Assembly (NCBI GenBank): GCA_043744255.1
Contig: JAYTVA010000062.1
Coordinates: 12,330-76,329, forward strand
Reading direction: 5' to 3'
From: UKL13-2 sp043744255
Lineage (GTDB): Bacteria > Pseudomonadota > Gammaproteobacteria > Burkholderiales > Usitatibacteraceae
Length of the DNA: 64,000 nt
The translations under genes were made by a program, and so were the position numbers. Positions within the stretch are counted from its first letter, which is position 1; each line of letters opens with the position of its first letter. Under the pieces are notes generated by a model. The model did no database searches, had not been told where the DNA came from, and was given only the letters and a program-made list of their open reading frames with translations. Positions 52,009-61,029 of this stretch are shown here, one piece after another.

Positions 52009-53136
52009 TTACAAAATCACGCCGTACGGCCAGTTCTCCCGAACTACTTGGGCGGGCAGCTTCTTCAACACTTCAATCGCAAACGCGGAGCCGTCGTCGC
52101 TCAACGCATGCAAGGCATGCGCCCGCAATAGCGTCTGTAACGCTTTACCAAACATCGGCGGATCAAGCATTTCACCGTTGAATTTGATCGCACCGCCGAG
52201 CAGCGCGTCCGCTTCAATGGCTGCGGTCAAAATCGCGATCTTGGTCTTCGTGTCAGTGGGCGAGGGCGTGTAAGCGACCTTGCAGGGGTGAATGTGCGAT
52301 GGATGAATCACCTGCTTACCAGTCATGCCCATCGCCGATTCCTCACACGCATGTTTGTAGACCACACGTGATTCTTCGTCGCCGTGCAAATCGAGCCATC
52401 TCCGCACATCATCCGGCTCAACAAAATTTTCCGGCATGGCGGAGTTGCCGATTAGCGTTTCAACGCCGCCGATCACGCCCTTACCGGCGATACGCGCTTC
52501 GAACAGCACTTGATTCATGAAGTACGCCAATTCAATGGTCCAATTGCGCGGCGTGATTTGAATGCCCATCGCTTTGGAGAAATCGTGAATGCCAAACACG
52601 ACGTGTTTGACGGTGTTGTATTGCATCAAGTCGGGTGCGATTTTGAGTGACTTTGGGTGCTCGATAATCGGCTGGATCGTCATGCGGTGGTTGAGGCCGA
52701 CCAGCACGGCGGAGAGGTCGCGAATCTCTGGAGAGCCATACGCCTCGCCCGCTTTGGCCAACATCACGACGTCGATGTGGTCAGATAAATCGCGGATGAG
52801 TTGCAAATCTTTTTCGTATTCTTCAGTGCGAAACGGGTTGATCCGCAACGCCACTTGCACCTCTTTACGGCGCGGCATGTGCGGCAGTTCCAGACGCAGC
52901 AATTCGCGCGACATTTCCTTTTGACGGCAGCCATCTTCCAGATCAAAAATCAGCGTGTGCGAGGGGGTTTTCCACGCGTGCTTTTTGAAACGCAGTGAGG
53001 CCTGCGCCAGATCTTCATACAGCCCCAGCGCGGGTGCGTACTTCACCGGCGGGTAGTAAATTTGGATGCCTGGCCAGTAGTCGCCGAGCAGCGCGGTAGA
53101 GGTAGTGGGGTCGTTCAAGTCGGCGAGGTTGCTCAT
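52009..53136 (-). CDS. HpcH/HpaI-family CoA-ester lyase (malyl/citramalyl-CoA lyase-like)
   Basis: 375-residue Mg-dependent aldolase-type lyase. ATG 53136 is chosen over 53175 because the extra 13 residues look non-coding. The N-terminus carries LIFDLEDGCRQKEMSRELL, the conserved acid residues and arginine region of this family (VALRINPFRTEEYEKDL), and FGIHDFSKAMGIQ. It is longer than typical citrate lyase beta subunits and closer to L-malyl-CoA lyase length. It is divergent from acsA, 284 bp away, and paired with the CoA ligase. Confidence 0.82.
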   Translation of the reverse strand: MSNLADLNDPTTSTALLGDYWPGIQIYYPPVKYAPALGLYEDLAQASLRFKKHAWKTPSHTLIFDLEDGCRQKEMSRELLRLELPHMPRRKEVQVALRINPFRTEEYEKDLQLIRDLSDHIDVVMLAKAGEAYGSPEIRDLSAVLVGLNHRMTIQPIIEHPKSLKIAPDLMQYNTVKHVVFGIHDFSKAMGIQITPRNWTIELAYFMNQVLFEARIAGKGVIGGVETLIGNSAMPENFVEPDDVRRWLDLHGDEESRVVYKHACEESAMGMTGKQVIHPSHIHPCKVAYTPSPTDTKTKIAILTAAIEADALLGGAIKFNGEMLDPPMFGKALQTLLRAHALHALSDDGSAFAIEVLKKLPAQVVRENWPYGVIL

Positions 53137-53229
53137 GGTCGTTTGCGCTTTGGAGATCGGTGAAAATGCGGTCAAAACCTACTGCGATGTTGATTCCACG
53201 TTACACCGATTGCTGCGGTGCGTCAATAA

Positions 53230-53250
53230 CTCTTATATAAGACATAAGAG
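53230..53250. promoter_or_regulatory. Palindromic operator candidate between the lyase gene and acsA
   Basis: CTCTTAT-ATAAGAC-ATAAGAG: exact 7-bp inverted arms around a 7-nt centre that is itself a third half-site. Its reverse complement resembles, from memory, sites for GntR-type regulators upstream of propionate/TCA genes in beta-proteobacteria. A possible -10 (TACAAT, about 53,264-53,269) follows for acsA. A second extended -10-like TGTGCTATAAA lies near 53,339-53,349. Confidence 0.55.
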
Positions 53251-53420
53251 ATATGCCGCGTGATACAATTCCCACCTACCGCTGGACGCGCCGCGAACAT
53301 GCCGGACGGATTGCTTTCGTAGCGGTGGACACAATGCTTTGTGCTATAAATTGCCGTTCGTTCGCGTAGCCCAACATTTGCGCCATCCTCGGGCAAGCAA
53401 GATCAACAAGGAGAGCACCC

Positions 53421-55412
53421 ATGGCAGCCATTGAATCCGTGAAGCAGGAACTCCGGCTATTTCAGCCCCCTGAGGCGCTAATGAAAGACGCGGCGATCTC
53501 CGGCATGGCCGCGTACCAACGCATGTGTGATGCCGCTGCTGCTGATTACAGCGGCTTTTGGGCCAAGCTCGCGCGTGAGTCGCTGGCGTGGCATAAACCA
53601 TTTTCGGATAACGCGATTCTTGATGAAACCAACGCACCTTTTTATCGCTGGTTTCACGATGGCGAACTAAATGCCTCGTACAACTGCCTTGACCGCAATC
53701 TGGCCAACGGCAACGCCGAAAAAAATGCCATTATTTTTGAAGCTGACGATGGCAAGGTCAGCAAAATCACCTACCGTGAGTTGCACCAGCGTGTATGCAA
53801 ATTCGCCAATGCCCTTAAGGAACGCGGCATCAAAAAGGGTGATCGCGTCATCATCTACATCCCCATGACCATCGAGGGCGTGATCGCGATGCAGGCGTGT
53901 GCGCGCATCGGCGCTACGCATTCAGTCGTGTTCGGCGGCTTCTCGGCCAAGAGCGTGCAGGAGCGCATCATCGACGCCGGTGCGATTGCCATCATCACCG
54001 CCGACGAGCAAATGCGCGGCGGCAAGGCGCTGCCGATCAAGGCCATCGTCGATGAGGCACTTTCGCTCGGTGGCTGCGAACATATGCAGACGGCGATTGT
54101 CTTCAAGCGTACCGGCAATCCCGTCAACATGACCGCTGGCCGCGACGTTTGGTGGCATGACGTGGAAGCAGCGGCGAGCGACGTTTGCGAACCGACATGG
54201 GTAAACGCGGAACATCCGTTGTTTATTCTCTACACGTCCGGCTCCACCGGCAAACCCAAAGGGATTCAGCATTCCACCGGCGGCTACCTGCTGTGGACGC
54301 ACTTGACGATGAAATGGACATTCGACCTGAAGCCGAACGATCTGTTCTGGTGCACGGCAGACATCGGCTGGGTGACGGGACACTCGTATGTGGCCTATGG
54401 CCCGCTGTCGATGGGCGGTACGCAGATGGTGTTTGAAGGTGTGCCAACCTATCCGAATGCTGGCCGCTTTTGGAACATGATTCAGAAGCATAAAGTTACC
54501 GTTTTCTACACTGCACCGACGGCGATTCGCTCGCTCATCAAAGCCGGTGAGGTTGACCCGAAAGCGCATCCGCGCAATTACGATTTGACGTCGCTACGCA
54601 TTTTGGGTTCGGTCGGCGAGCCGATCAATCCAGAAGCATGGATGTGGTACCACGAGAATATCGGCGGCGGTCGTTGCCCGATTGTCGATACCTTCTGGCA
54701 GACCGAAACCGGCGGCCACATGATTACCCCGTTGCCGGGCGCCACGCCACTTACGCCGGGCTCGTGTACGTTGCCGCTGCCCGGCATTATGACGGCAGTG
54801 GTCGATGAAACTGGCCAAGACGTACCTAACGGGAGTGGCGGCATTTTGGTGGTGAAGCGTCCGTGGCCGTCGATGGCGCGCACGATTTGGGGCGACGCAG
54901 AGCGCTACCAGAAAACTTATTTCCCGGAAGAGCTCGGCGGCAAGTTGTACCTCGCTGGCGATGGCGCAATCCGTGATAAGACCACCGGCTACTTCACCAT
55001 CATGGGACGCATTGATGATGTGCTGAATGTCTCCGGCCATCGTCTAGGCACGATGGAAATTGAATCGGCTTTAGTGTCGAATTCCAAATTGGTGGCGGAA
55101 GCCGCCGTGGTCGGCCGCCCGGATGATTTGACCGGTGAGGCCATCGTCGCGTTCGTGGTGCTCAAGGGCGCGCGGCCGACGGGGGACGATGCGAAAACGC
55201 TCGCCAAGGAACTCCGCGACTGGGTCGGCAAGGAGATCGGCCCAATTGCAAAACCCAAAGACATTCGTTTTGGCGACAATTTGCCGAAGACGCGCTCAGG
55301 AAAAATCATGCGTCGGTTGTTGCGCTCGATTGCCAAGGGCGAAGCGATTACGCAGGACATCTCTACGCTGGAAAATCCGGCGATCTTGGATCAACTTAAG
55401 CAGAGCATGTAA
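53421..55412 (+). CDS. acsA: Acetyl-CoA synthetase
   Basis: Forms acetyl-CoA from acetate and ATP. The 663 residues match the family length. The P-loop YTSGSTGKPKGIQHSTGGYL lies near 271-290, DTFWQTETGGHMITPLPG near 422, and the acetylation-controlled lysine in PKTRSGKIMRRLLRS near 620. The region upstream holds a palindromic operator candidate and promoter-like elements, fitting carbon-source control. The start follows AAGGAGAG. Confidence 0.96.
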   Translation: MAAIESVKQELRLFQPPEALMKDAAISGMAAYQRMCDAAAADYSGFWAKLARESLAWHKPFSDNAILDETNAPFYRWFHDGELNASYNCLDRNLANGNAEKNAIIFEADDGKVSKITYRELHQRVCKFANALKERGIKKGDRVIIYIPMTIEGVIAMQACARIGATHSVVFGGFSAKSVQERIIDAGAIAIITADEQMRGGKALPIKAIVDEALSLGGCEHMQTAIVFKRTGNPVNMTAGRDVWWHDVEAAASDVCEPTWVNAEHPLFILYTSGSTGKPKGIQHSTGGYLLWTHLTMKWTFDLKPNDLFWCTADIGWVTGHSYVAYGPLSMGGTQMVFEGVPTYPNAGRFWNMIQKHKVTVFYTAPTAIRSLIKAGEVDPKAHPRNYDLTSLRILGSVGEPINPEAWMWYHENIGGGRCPIVDTFWQTETGGHMITPLPGATPLTPGSCTLPLPGIMTAVVDETGQDVPNGSGGILVVKRPWPSMARTIWGDAERYQKTYFPEELGGKLYLAGDGAIRDKTTGYFTIMGRIDDVLNVSGHRLGTMEIESALVSNSKLVAEAAVVGRPDDLTGEAIVAFVVLKGARPTGDDAKTLAKELRDWVGKEIGPIAKPKDIRFGDNLPKTRSGKIMRRLLRSIAKGEAITQDISTLENPAILDQLKQSM

Positions 55413-55415
55413 CCA

Positions 55416-55440
55416 GCCATTGGTGCGGTGCACCATTGGC
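55416..55440 (+). terminator. acsA: Hairpin after acsA
   Basis: Near-perfect 11-bp stem GCCATTGGTGC/GCACCATTGGC with one mismatch and a GGT loop, 3 bp after the acsA stop. The following U-rich stretch (GTTTGG...) is weak, so this may be a processing hairpin rather than an efficient terminator. Confidence 0.45.
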
Positions 55441-55582
55441 AAGGTAGTTTGGGCGTGAGTTTTTAGCGTGGCAGTTCAGATTTCCGTTACACTTCGTCAC
55501 GCCCAAATGTGAACATCTAATAAGAATCGCGGGCAGCGTTCACGAGAATTTTTTATCGTCAACTTAGTACATCGGAGGGAAC

Positions 55583-57217
55583 ATGGCATCAGTTACAAGT
55601 GAAGCAGGCTACGAAGTTAGCCCAGCAGAGGAACGAAAGGTCATTATCGCGTCGTCACTCGGTACCGTTTTTGAGTGGTACGACTTTTATCTTTTTGCAG
55701 TTCTTGCAATATTTTTTGTCGATAAATTTTATCCGCCAGGCAATCCCACGGTTGCGTTGCTCGCGTCACTAGCGACGTTAGCGGCGGGCTTTTTGGTGCG
55801 TCCGTTTGGCGCACTGTTTTTCGGCCGTTTGGGTGACATGATTGGCCGCAAGTACACCTTCTTGATCACGATTATCCTGATGGGTTTCTCGACCGCCGCA
55901 CTGGGTTTCTTGCCCACATACGCGCAGATCGGTGACGCCGCATGGATCATCTTGCTGCTGTTGCGCCTGATGCAAGGTCTCGCGCTTGGCGGTGAGTACG
56001 GCGGTGCCGCGACTTATGTTGCTGAGCATGCGCCTCCCGGTAAACGTGGCCTGTCCACCGCTTGGATTCAGACGACGGCAACGGTCGGCCTGTTCCTCGC
56101 ACTGATGGTTATTTACCTGTGCCGCGTTTACATGTCGCCCGAAGATTTCAAGCAATGGGGCTGGCGCATTCCGTTCTGGTTGTCGTTGTTGCTGTTGGCG
56201 TTTTCGATCTACATCCGCCTGAAGCTCAATGAGTCGCCACTGTTTCAAAAGATGAAGGCCGAGGGCAAGGGCTCAAGCTCACCACTCAGAGACAGTTTCC
56301 TCAAGTATCCAAACAATAAGTACGTGTTGCTAGCTTTGCTTGGCGCAACGGCGGGCCAAGGCGTGGTTTGGTACACAGGGCAGTTTCAGGTGCTGTTTTT
56401 TCTGCAAAACGCGCTGAAAGTTGATTTCCAGATTACTTACATTTTACTGGCGATTGGTCTGGCACTGGCAACACCATTCTTCATTTTCTTTGGCTGGCTT
56501 TCCGACAAGATTGGCCGCAAGTGGATCATGATGGCTGGTTGCCTGTTGGGTGCGCTCACCTACTTCCCGCTGTTCAACATGCTGAGTGAAGCGGCCAATC
56601 CTGCGCTGGTCAAAGCGACCAAAAATTCACCTGTGACGGTGCTGGCGGACAATTCAGGTGGCGCATGCGATTTCAGTTTTGGCGCTTCGTTGTTGCCACA
56701 GCACACGGATCACGCAAAAGACTGCGTCAAGCTCAAAAAGCAACTAACCGGTGCCGGTGTGAATTTCACCTATGCACCAGCGTTGCCCGATGCGCCTGTT
56801 GCGATGAAGGTAAAGGACACCGTCGTTAAAGGGACCGACCCTAAGGCAATCGCCGAAGCGCTGAAGGGTGCCGGTTACCCAACGAAAGCCAATGAAGCCG
56901 AGATGAACAAGCCAGCGATTGTCGGCATCATCTTCATTTTGATGATCTACGTCACGATGGTTTATGGGCCGATTGCTGCGTTCTTGGTGGAGTTATTCCC
57001 GACCAAAATTCGCTACACATCCATGTCGCTGCCGTATCACATTGGCAACGGTTGGTTTGGCGGTTTTCTGCCGTTCACCGCAACCTTTCTGTCGATCTCC
57101 TACGGTAATATTTTTCAGGGACTCTGGTACCCCATCATCATTGCCTCGATGACGTTTGTGATCGGCGTGCTGTTCATGCGTGAAACCAAGGATCTGGCGT
57201 TGGTGCGTGACGAGTAA
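55583..57217 (+). CDS. MHS-type major facilitator transporter
   Basis: 544-residue MFS permease of the metabolite:H+ symporter group. SSLGTVFEWYDFYLFAVL opens TM1. RPFGALFFGRLGDMIGRKYTFLITI is the MFS signature and GWLSDKIGRKWIMMAGC its second copy. Between the TM8 and TM11 regions an insertion of ~100 residues (about 340-445) interrupts the fold: VLADNSGGACDFSFG up to NEAEMNKPAIVG. The closest substrates in the group are organic acids such as alpha-ketoglutarate or shikimate. Its position after acsA suggests uptake of a carboxylate. A clean terminator follows. Confidence 0.85.
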   Translation: MASVTSEAGYEVSPAEERKVIIASSLGTVFEWYDFYLFAVLAIFFVDKFYPPGNPTVALLASLATLAAGFLVRPFGALFFGRLGDMIGRKYTFLITIILMGFSTAALGFLPTYAQIGDAAWIILLLLRLMQGLALGGEYGGAATYVAEHAPPGKRGLSTAWIQTTATVGLFLALMVIYLCRVYMSPEDFKQWGWRIPFWLSLLLLAFSIYIRLKLNESPLFQKMKAEGKGSSSPLRDSFLKYPNNKYVLLALLGATAGQGVVWYTGQFQVLFFLQNALKVDFQITYILLAIGLALATPFFIFFGWLSDKIGRKWIMMAGCLLGALTYFPLFNMLSEAANPALVKATKNSPVTVLADNSGGACDFSFGASLLPQHTDHAKDCVKLKKQLTGAGVNFTYAPALPDAPVAMKVKDTVVKGTDPKAIAEALKGAGYPTKANEAEMNKPAIVGIIFILMIYVTMVYGPIAAFLVELFPTKIRYTSMSLPYHIGNGWFGGFLPFTATFLSISYGNIFQGLWYPIIIASMTFVIGVLFMRETKDLALVRDE

Positions 57218-57260
57218 GCACTTCGCTGCATGTTTGGCGTGAACAAGCGTCAATTCAACG

Positions 57261-57291
57261 AAAAACCCGGCCGTTGGCCGGGTTTTTTTTC
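57261..57291 (+). terminator. Intrinsic terminator after the MHS transporter
   Basis: Stem CCCGGCC/GGCCGGG (57266-57272/57276-57282) with a GTT loop and eight T (57283-57290). The preceding A-run makes it potentially bidirectional. Confidence 0.93.
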
Positions 57292-57365
57292 GCTCCTGTG
57301 TGGCACTTCACAACTACGAGTCGCCTGTTCGTGCTAAAACACGTTTCCAAGTGAGGAGAGACGAC

Positions 57366-57905
57366 ATGGCTACAAATAAAAATTATGTAAAAACCGAAAA
57401 AGGTCACGCGGAAGTTAGTACGCGAGGGCTCGCGCTGCCGCCGCGGGTGCGCGCGATTTTGATTCGTACCGATGGGAAGCTCACCGACGAAGTGCTGACG
57501 GCGGACGCGATCAAGGTGGGTGCGCCAGCGGACGTGTTGGCGCAACTTGAAGCGCAAGGATTGATCGAACGTGCGGGTGGTGCGGTACCCGTGAGCGCGG
57601 CAGTAACCGCCGCCGCCATCGCCGCCCCCACCGTCGCCGCCGCGTCTGGCGTGGCGACAGCAGAACCGCAAGACATCCCCGCAGATGATTTCGGCAAATT
57701 CCGCGCAGCGAAAAAATTGATGACCGATGCGGTCGTCAGTGCAGGCGGCATGAAGAGCTTCTTGTTTACGATGAAACTCGAACGGCTATCGAACTTAGAT
57801 GACGTCCGCAATTTCCTGCCGACCTTCCGGGAATACATTGCGAAAGCCTCCGGCTTTGACGCAGCGCAATCCATGACGGCCAACCTCGAAGCCTTGCTGA
57901 AGTAG
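57366..57905 (+). CDS. Unknown Ala-rich protein
   Basis: 179 residues from ATG 57366, which has a GAGGAGAG SD; an upstream in-frame ATG at 57300 lacks one. The N-terminal part (RAILIRTDGKLTDEVLTADA, EALEAQGLIE-like helix) resembles a small winged helix. The middle is an Ala/Val/Pro linker (VTAAAIAAPTVAAASGVATA). The C-terminal helical part (KKLMTDAVVSAGGMKSFLFTMKLERLSNLDDVR) is well structured. I do not recognise the family. It lies between a terminator and lptG. Confidence 0.7.
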   Translation: MATNKNYVKTEKGHAEVSTRGLALPPRVRAILIRTDGKLTDEVLTADAIKVGAPADVLAQLEAQGLIERAGGAVPVSAAVTAAAIAAPTVAAASGVATAEPQDIPADDFGKFRAAKKLMTDAVVSAGGMKSFLFTMKLERLSNLDDVRNFLPTFREYIAKASGFDAAQSMTANLEALLK

Positions 57906-57978
57906 GCAGCCGTCGCAATCGGGCGTTCCACCCACAGAGCGGCGACGCGCACGCTTGCAGATGCGTTAAGCTGTCGGC

Positions 57979-59094
57979 ATGTCCACGCTGTTTCGCTACC
58001 TCGCGCGAGAAATATTCGTCGCTTCCAGCCTATTGCTGCTGGCCTTGCTCGCGCTATTTGCGTTGGTCAATTTGATCGGTGAGCTGGGGGAGCTCGGGCG
58101 CGGCAACTACACCTTGCTGCGCATGATGACCTTTGTCACGCTCGCCCAGCCTGCGAATATTGTCGTGTTGTTTCCACTCGCGGCGATGCTCGGCACGCTC
58201 CTCGCCATTTCGCGCTTGTCGTCACATTCTGAACTCACTGTGATGCGTGCCTCCGGGCTATCTTTGTCTCGGCTGGCGCTATACGCAGCGATGATTGGCC
58301 TTGCGTTCTCCGCGCTGATTTTTTTGGTCGGCGAATTTGTCGCGCCGGTTGCCGAAGAGACGGCCAAACACCTGAAAAATGCGGCGACGAGCAAGATCAT
58401 TGCCAAGCGATTCCGTTCCGGCTTCTGGGTGAAAGATGATTTGTCTTTTCTGAACATTCAGTCAGTGACGCGGGAGAGTGAGCTGGTCGATTTGCGAATT
58501 TATGAATTCGATGCGCGTCATCGTATGGTCGCCATCAGGCTCGCCAAACGCGCGGTCTACGATGCCAATTTCGCGCCGGTTGATGGCAAGGGACGGTGGG
58601 TGATGACGGGCGTTGAGACCACCACGCTCGACGGAAGCAAAGCGCGCATCGCCCGCGCTGAAACGGCGTATTGGGACTCCACGATGCGCCCCGAATTGAT
58701 GACAGCGCTGCGCGTGAAACCCGACCAAATGTCGATGTCCAATTTATCGTCGTACATCGAACACTTGCGTAACAATAATCAAAACAGCACGCAATACGAA
58801 TGGGCGTTTTGGTCGAAGTTGTTTCAGCCCGTCTCGGTCATCATTATGATGCTGCTGGCGATTCCGTTTGCGATTAGTTCACACCGCGCGGGTGGCGTTG
58901 GTGCCAAGTTGTTGATGGGGGTAACTATCGGCTTGATGTTTTATTTCTTGAGTCAACTAACGTCCAATTTGACCGTGCTTTATGACTGGCCCCCGCTGGT
59001 GTCTGCCGCGACCCCGGCCGCCGTATTTTTTGTCGCCGCTGTGATGATGATTTTTTTCAAAGACCACCCCCTGCGGCTGTCGCGCGGCGTTTAG
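57979..59094 (+). CDS. lptG: LPS export ABC transporter permease LptG
   Basis: YjgQ/YjgP-family membrane subunit of the LptBFG transporter that extracts LPS from the inner membrane. The 371 residues have TM segments at both ends (LFRYLAREIFVASSLLLLALLALFALV; then VIIMMLLAIPFAI and later) and a ~170-residue periplasmic jellyroll between (FWVKDDLSFLNIQSV, RLAKRAVYDANF). Most genomes pair it with lptF directly upstream. Here the upstream neighbour is the unknown 57366 gene, so lptF must lie elsewhere. It could instead be an isolated paralogue. Confidence 0.88.
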   Translation: MSTLFRYLAREIFVASSLLLLALLALFALVNLIGELGELGRGNYTLLRMMTFVTLAQPANIVVLFPLAAMLGTLLAISRLSSHSELTVMRASGLSLSRLALYAAMIGLAFSALIFLVGEFVAPVAEETAKHLKNAATSKIIAKRFRSGFWVKDDLSFLNIQSVTRESELVDLRIYEFDARHRMVAIRLAKRAVYDANFAPVDGKGRWVMTGVETTTLDGSKARIARAETAYWDSTMRPELMTALRVKPDQMSMSNLSSYIEHLRNNNQNSTQYEWAFWSKLFQPVSVIIMMLLAIPFAISSHRAGGVGAKLLMGVTIGLMFYFLSQLTSNLTVLYDWPPLVSAATPAAVFFVAAVMMIFFKDHPLRLSRGV

Positions 59095-59585
59095 CCTTTC
59101 AACGCCGGAGCGCCATGCTCTGCGCTGGTGCTGATGAGTCTGGTACCCGCCCAACGGTCATGCAGAAATTGCTGGTCCCGATCAAAGCGCGCCCATAGCA
59201 GTGTCGCCAACATTGGCAGGAATGCCCACATGGCGATGACTGGGCTTACGCGCGCAGGGAAAAACAATAGCACCAAGCCGACGCAAGCGGGGCCGTAGAA
59301 CAGCGTTGCGCAGAGTAGTCGGCGCAATGCCCGCTTGAAGTCGAGGCGGGCGCCGTGCAAATCGACCACGCGAAATCGCCAAGTTTTCATTGGCAAGGTT
59401 TGGCCGCTACGCGTCCAAAACCACAGAAAATAGAGGGCGAGGACGGTCGCGAGATAAATCTGGAATACCGCGTGTGGCGCGCCATTCAGCACCACGCCTT
59501 TCATGCCGGCAGCGGGAAAAGCTGCGATTAGCATTAACGCCAACAGCAACAGGCCTTCATAAGGAAGTGCGGCGACGCGCCGCAT
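59091..59585 (-). CDS. RDD-family membrane protein
   Basis: 164 residues from ATG 59585. The RDD-type start MRRVAALPYEGLLLLALMLI, an internal TM (AVFQIYLATVLALYFLWFW), and SPVIAMWAFLPMLATLLWARFDRDQQFLHDRWAGTRLI at the end are typical. The longer in-frame start at 59693 would overlap the DUF3106 gene, so 59585 is preferred although its SD is weak. Function is unknown. It belongs to the sigma factor-DUF3619-DUF3106-RDD cluster and overlaps the lptG stop by four bases on the opposite strand. Confidence 0.8.
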   Translation of the reverse strand: MRRVAALPYEGLLLLALMLIAAFPAAGMKGVVLNGAPHAVFQIYLATVLALYFLWFWTRSGQTLPMKTWRFRVVDLHGARLDFKRALRRLLCATLFYGPACVGLVLLFFPARVSPVIAMWAFLPMLATLLWARFDRDQQFLHDRWAGTRLISTSAEHGAPALKG

Positions 59586-59640
59586 GATGCTGGGAACAGC
59601 AGGTTCCGTGGCCTGCGATAAATCTCCAGCCACGCGAAGG

Positions 59641-60057
59641 CTACTTCGCGACAGCAGGGGCGGTCTGCAAAACTTTTTCGTTCCAGCGTTCACGAACGCT
59701 GTGCTGTTTTTCTGGCGGCAGGCGCGACAAATCTTCGTACTTATCGCGGGCGGCTTTGCGTTGCTCCGGCGTCATCGCTGCCCAGTCTTTGATGCGTTCC
59801 TGAAAACGCTCTTGCTGGATCGGCGCGAGTTTTGGATAGGTTTTAGCCGCACCCAAGAGCTTGCGTTGCTGCCCACCGGGCATTTGTCCCCAGTCTTTTT
59901 CCAGTGGTGCGAGCACCTTGCGCTCGGGGTCAGGCAGCTTCTTCCATGGCACTGGCGGTGCGTCTTTGGCTTCAGCATGGACGATCACTGGCATTGCGGT
60001 TGCTAGCAGTGCAACCGCAACAACGACGAAGCCTAACGCGACGATTCTTTTACCCAC
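59641..60057 (-). CDS. DUF3106-family secreted protein
   Basis: 138 residues from GTG 60057. A signal peptide (RIVALGFVVVAVALLATAMPVIVHAEA) precedes a helical domain with repeated W/L-rich motifs (LAPLEKDWGQMPGGQQRKLL, QERIKDWAAMTPEQRKAARDKYEDL, RERWNEKVLQ). The DUF3106 pattern is a regularly spaced PLxxxW-type helix. It is exported, periplasmic, of unknown function. The start overlaps the DUF3619 gene end by 25 bp. Confidence 0.85.
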   Translation of the reverse strand: MGKRIVALGFVVVAVALLATAMPVIVHAEAKDAPPVPWKKLPDPERKVLAPLEKDWGQMPGGQQRKLLGAAKTYPKLAPIQQERFQERIKDWAAMTPEQRKAARDKYEDLSRLPPEKQHSVRERWNEKVLQTAPAVAK

Positions 60058-60425
60058 GATCCAAAGTCCTTATCTAAAAATGCGTTGATTGGCAATTCGC
60101 CAGTCAATAGCTGTGCATCGAGTTCACCAGCAGAGTCGGCAATGTCATCGTCCATCGCGTTGTAGCCAATGACGGCGATGGCGATGGCTAAAAGCGGCAA
60201 CCAAAACAACGGTTTACGGAGAAAGCCGGATGCATCGATGGACTGCCCATTGTTAGTCGCCAATTGCGTATTGGTGACCACCTGCGCGACGGGCGCGGGC
60301 TCACGAAAATTTGCCATGGCCGCCTCGCGCGCGGCGCGCAGCTTGGCGAGTTTGTCCGGCGCGATCTCAGTCAGGCCAGCATTTAGGCTACGGGTAATTT
60401 GTTTAGCGAAGTCTTGTTCATTCAT
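60033..60425 (-). CDS. DUF3619-family membrane protein (possible anti-sigma partner)
   Basis: 130 residues from ATG 60425. NEQDFAKQITRSLNAGLTEIAPDKLAKLRAAREAAM is the family's N-terminal domain. One membrane segment (FLRKPLFWLPLLAIAIAVIGY) follows, then a short tail. The topology (cytoplasmic N-terminus, one TM) and its place directly after an ECF sigma gene suggest an anti-sigma-like role, which is inference only. Confidence 0.82.
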   Translation of the reverse strand: MNEQDFAKQITRSLNAGLTEIAPDKLAKLRAAREAAMANFREPAPVAQVVTNTQLATNNGQSIDASGFLRKPLFWLPLLAIAIAVIGYNAMDDDIADSAGELDAQLLTGELPINAFLDKDFGSWVKESSR

Positions 60426-60456
60426 GATCGTAATCTCTAGTACGTTGCTCGGGAGG

Positions 60457-61029
60457 CTAGGTTGGCCGACGCAGCGAATCGAGGGTGATTCCCTTGCCGC
60501 GCAACAATAGCGTGAGTGCATGTACCGCGCGGGAACAGTGGGTCTTTACACTGCCCTCAGAGCAACCCATTGATTCGGCGGTTTCTGCAACATCGAATTC
60601 CTCCCAATAACGCAACATGAACGCCTCACGTTGACGCCCCGGCAGCTTGGCAATTGCCTCCTCAATGATCTTCAACGTTTGTGACTGCTCAAGCTGGTCA
60701 GACGGCGAAACGGGAACATTCGTGTTGTCCTCGGCCTCCAGCGTTTCTAAAAAGTCACGCTCATCGTCGTCGTCATTGCCGCTGCCGAATGACGAAAATT
60801 GCGTCGTGTAGGTGTTGCGTACCTTGGTGCGGCGGTACCAATCACGAATGGTGTTTTGCAGAATCCGCTGGAATAGCATCGGCAATTCGCCGTTCGGCTT
60901 GTCCGGGTATTTTTCCGCGAGCTTCATCATCGAATCCTGCACGATGTCGAGTGCGGCTTCGTCATCCTTGACGGCAAACACGGATTGCTTGAACGCCCGT
61001 CTTTCGACAGAGGCCAAAAAGTCCGACAT
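60457..61029 (-). CDS. ECF-type RNA polymerase sigma factor
   Basis: 190 residues. Region 2 (AALDIVQDSMMKLAEKYPD, FQRILQNTIRDWYRR) and region 4 (KIIEEAIAKLPGRQREAFMLRYWEEFDVAETAESMGCSEGSVKTHCSRAV) are clear, with an acidic linker between. It heads a four-gene minus-strand cluster ending in the RDD gene and is divergent from ilvB with ~417 bp between. Conserved beta-proteobacterial locus; its regulon is unknown. Confidence 0.9.
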   Translation of the reverse strand: MSDFLASVERRAFKQSVFAVKDDEAALDIVQDSMMKLAEKYPDKPNGELPMLFQRILQNTIRDWYRRTKVRNTYTTQFSSFGSGNDDDDERDFLETLEAEDNTNVPVSPSDQLEQSQTLKIIEEAIAKLPGRQREAFMLRYWEEFDVAETAESMGCSEGSVKTHCSRAVHALTLLLRGKGITLDSLRRPT

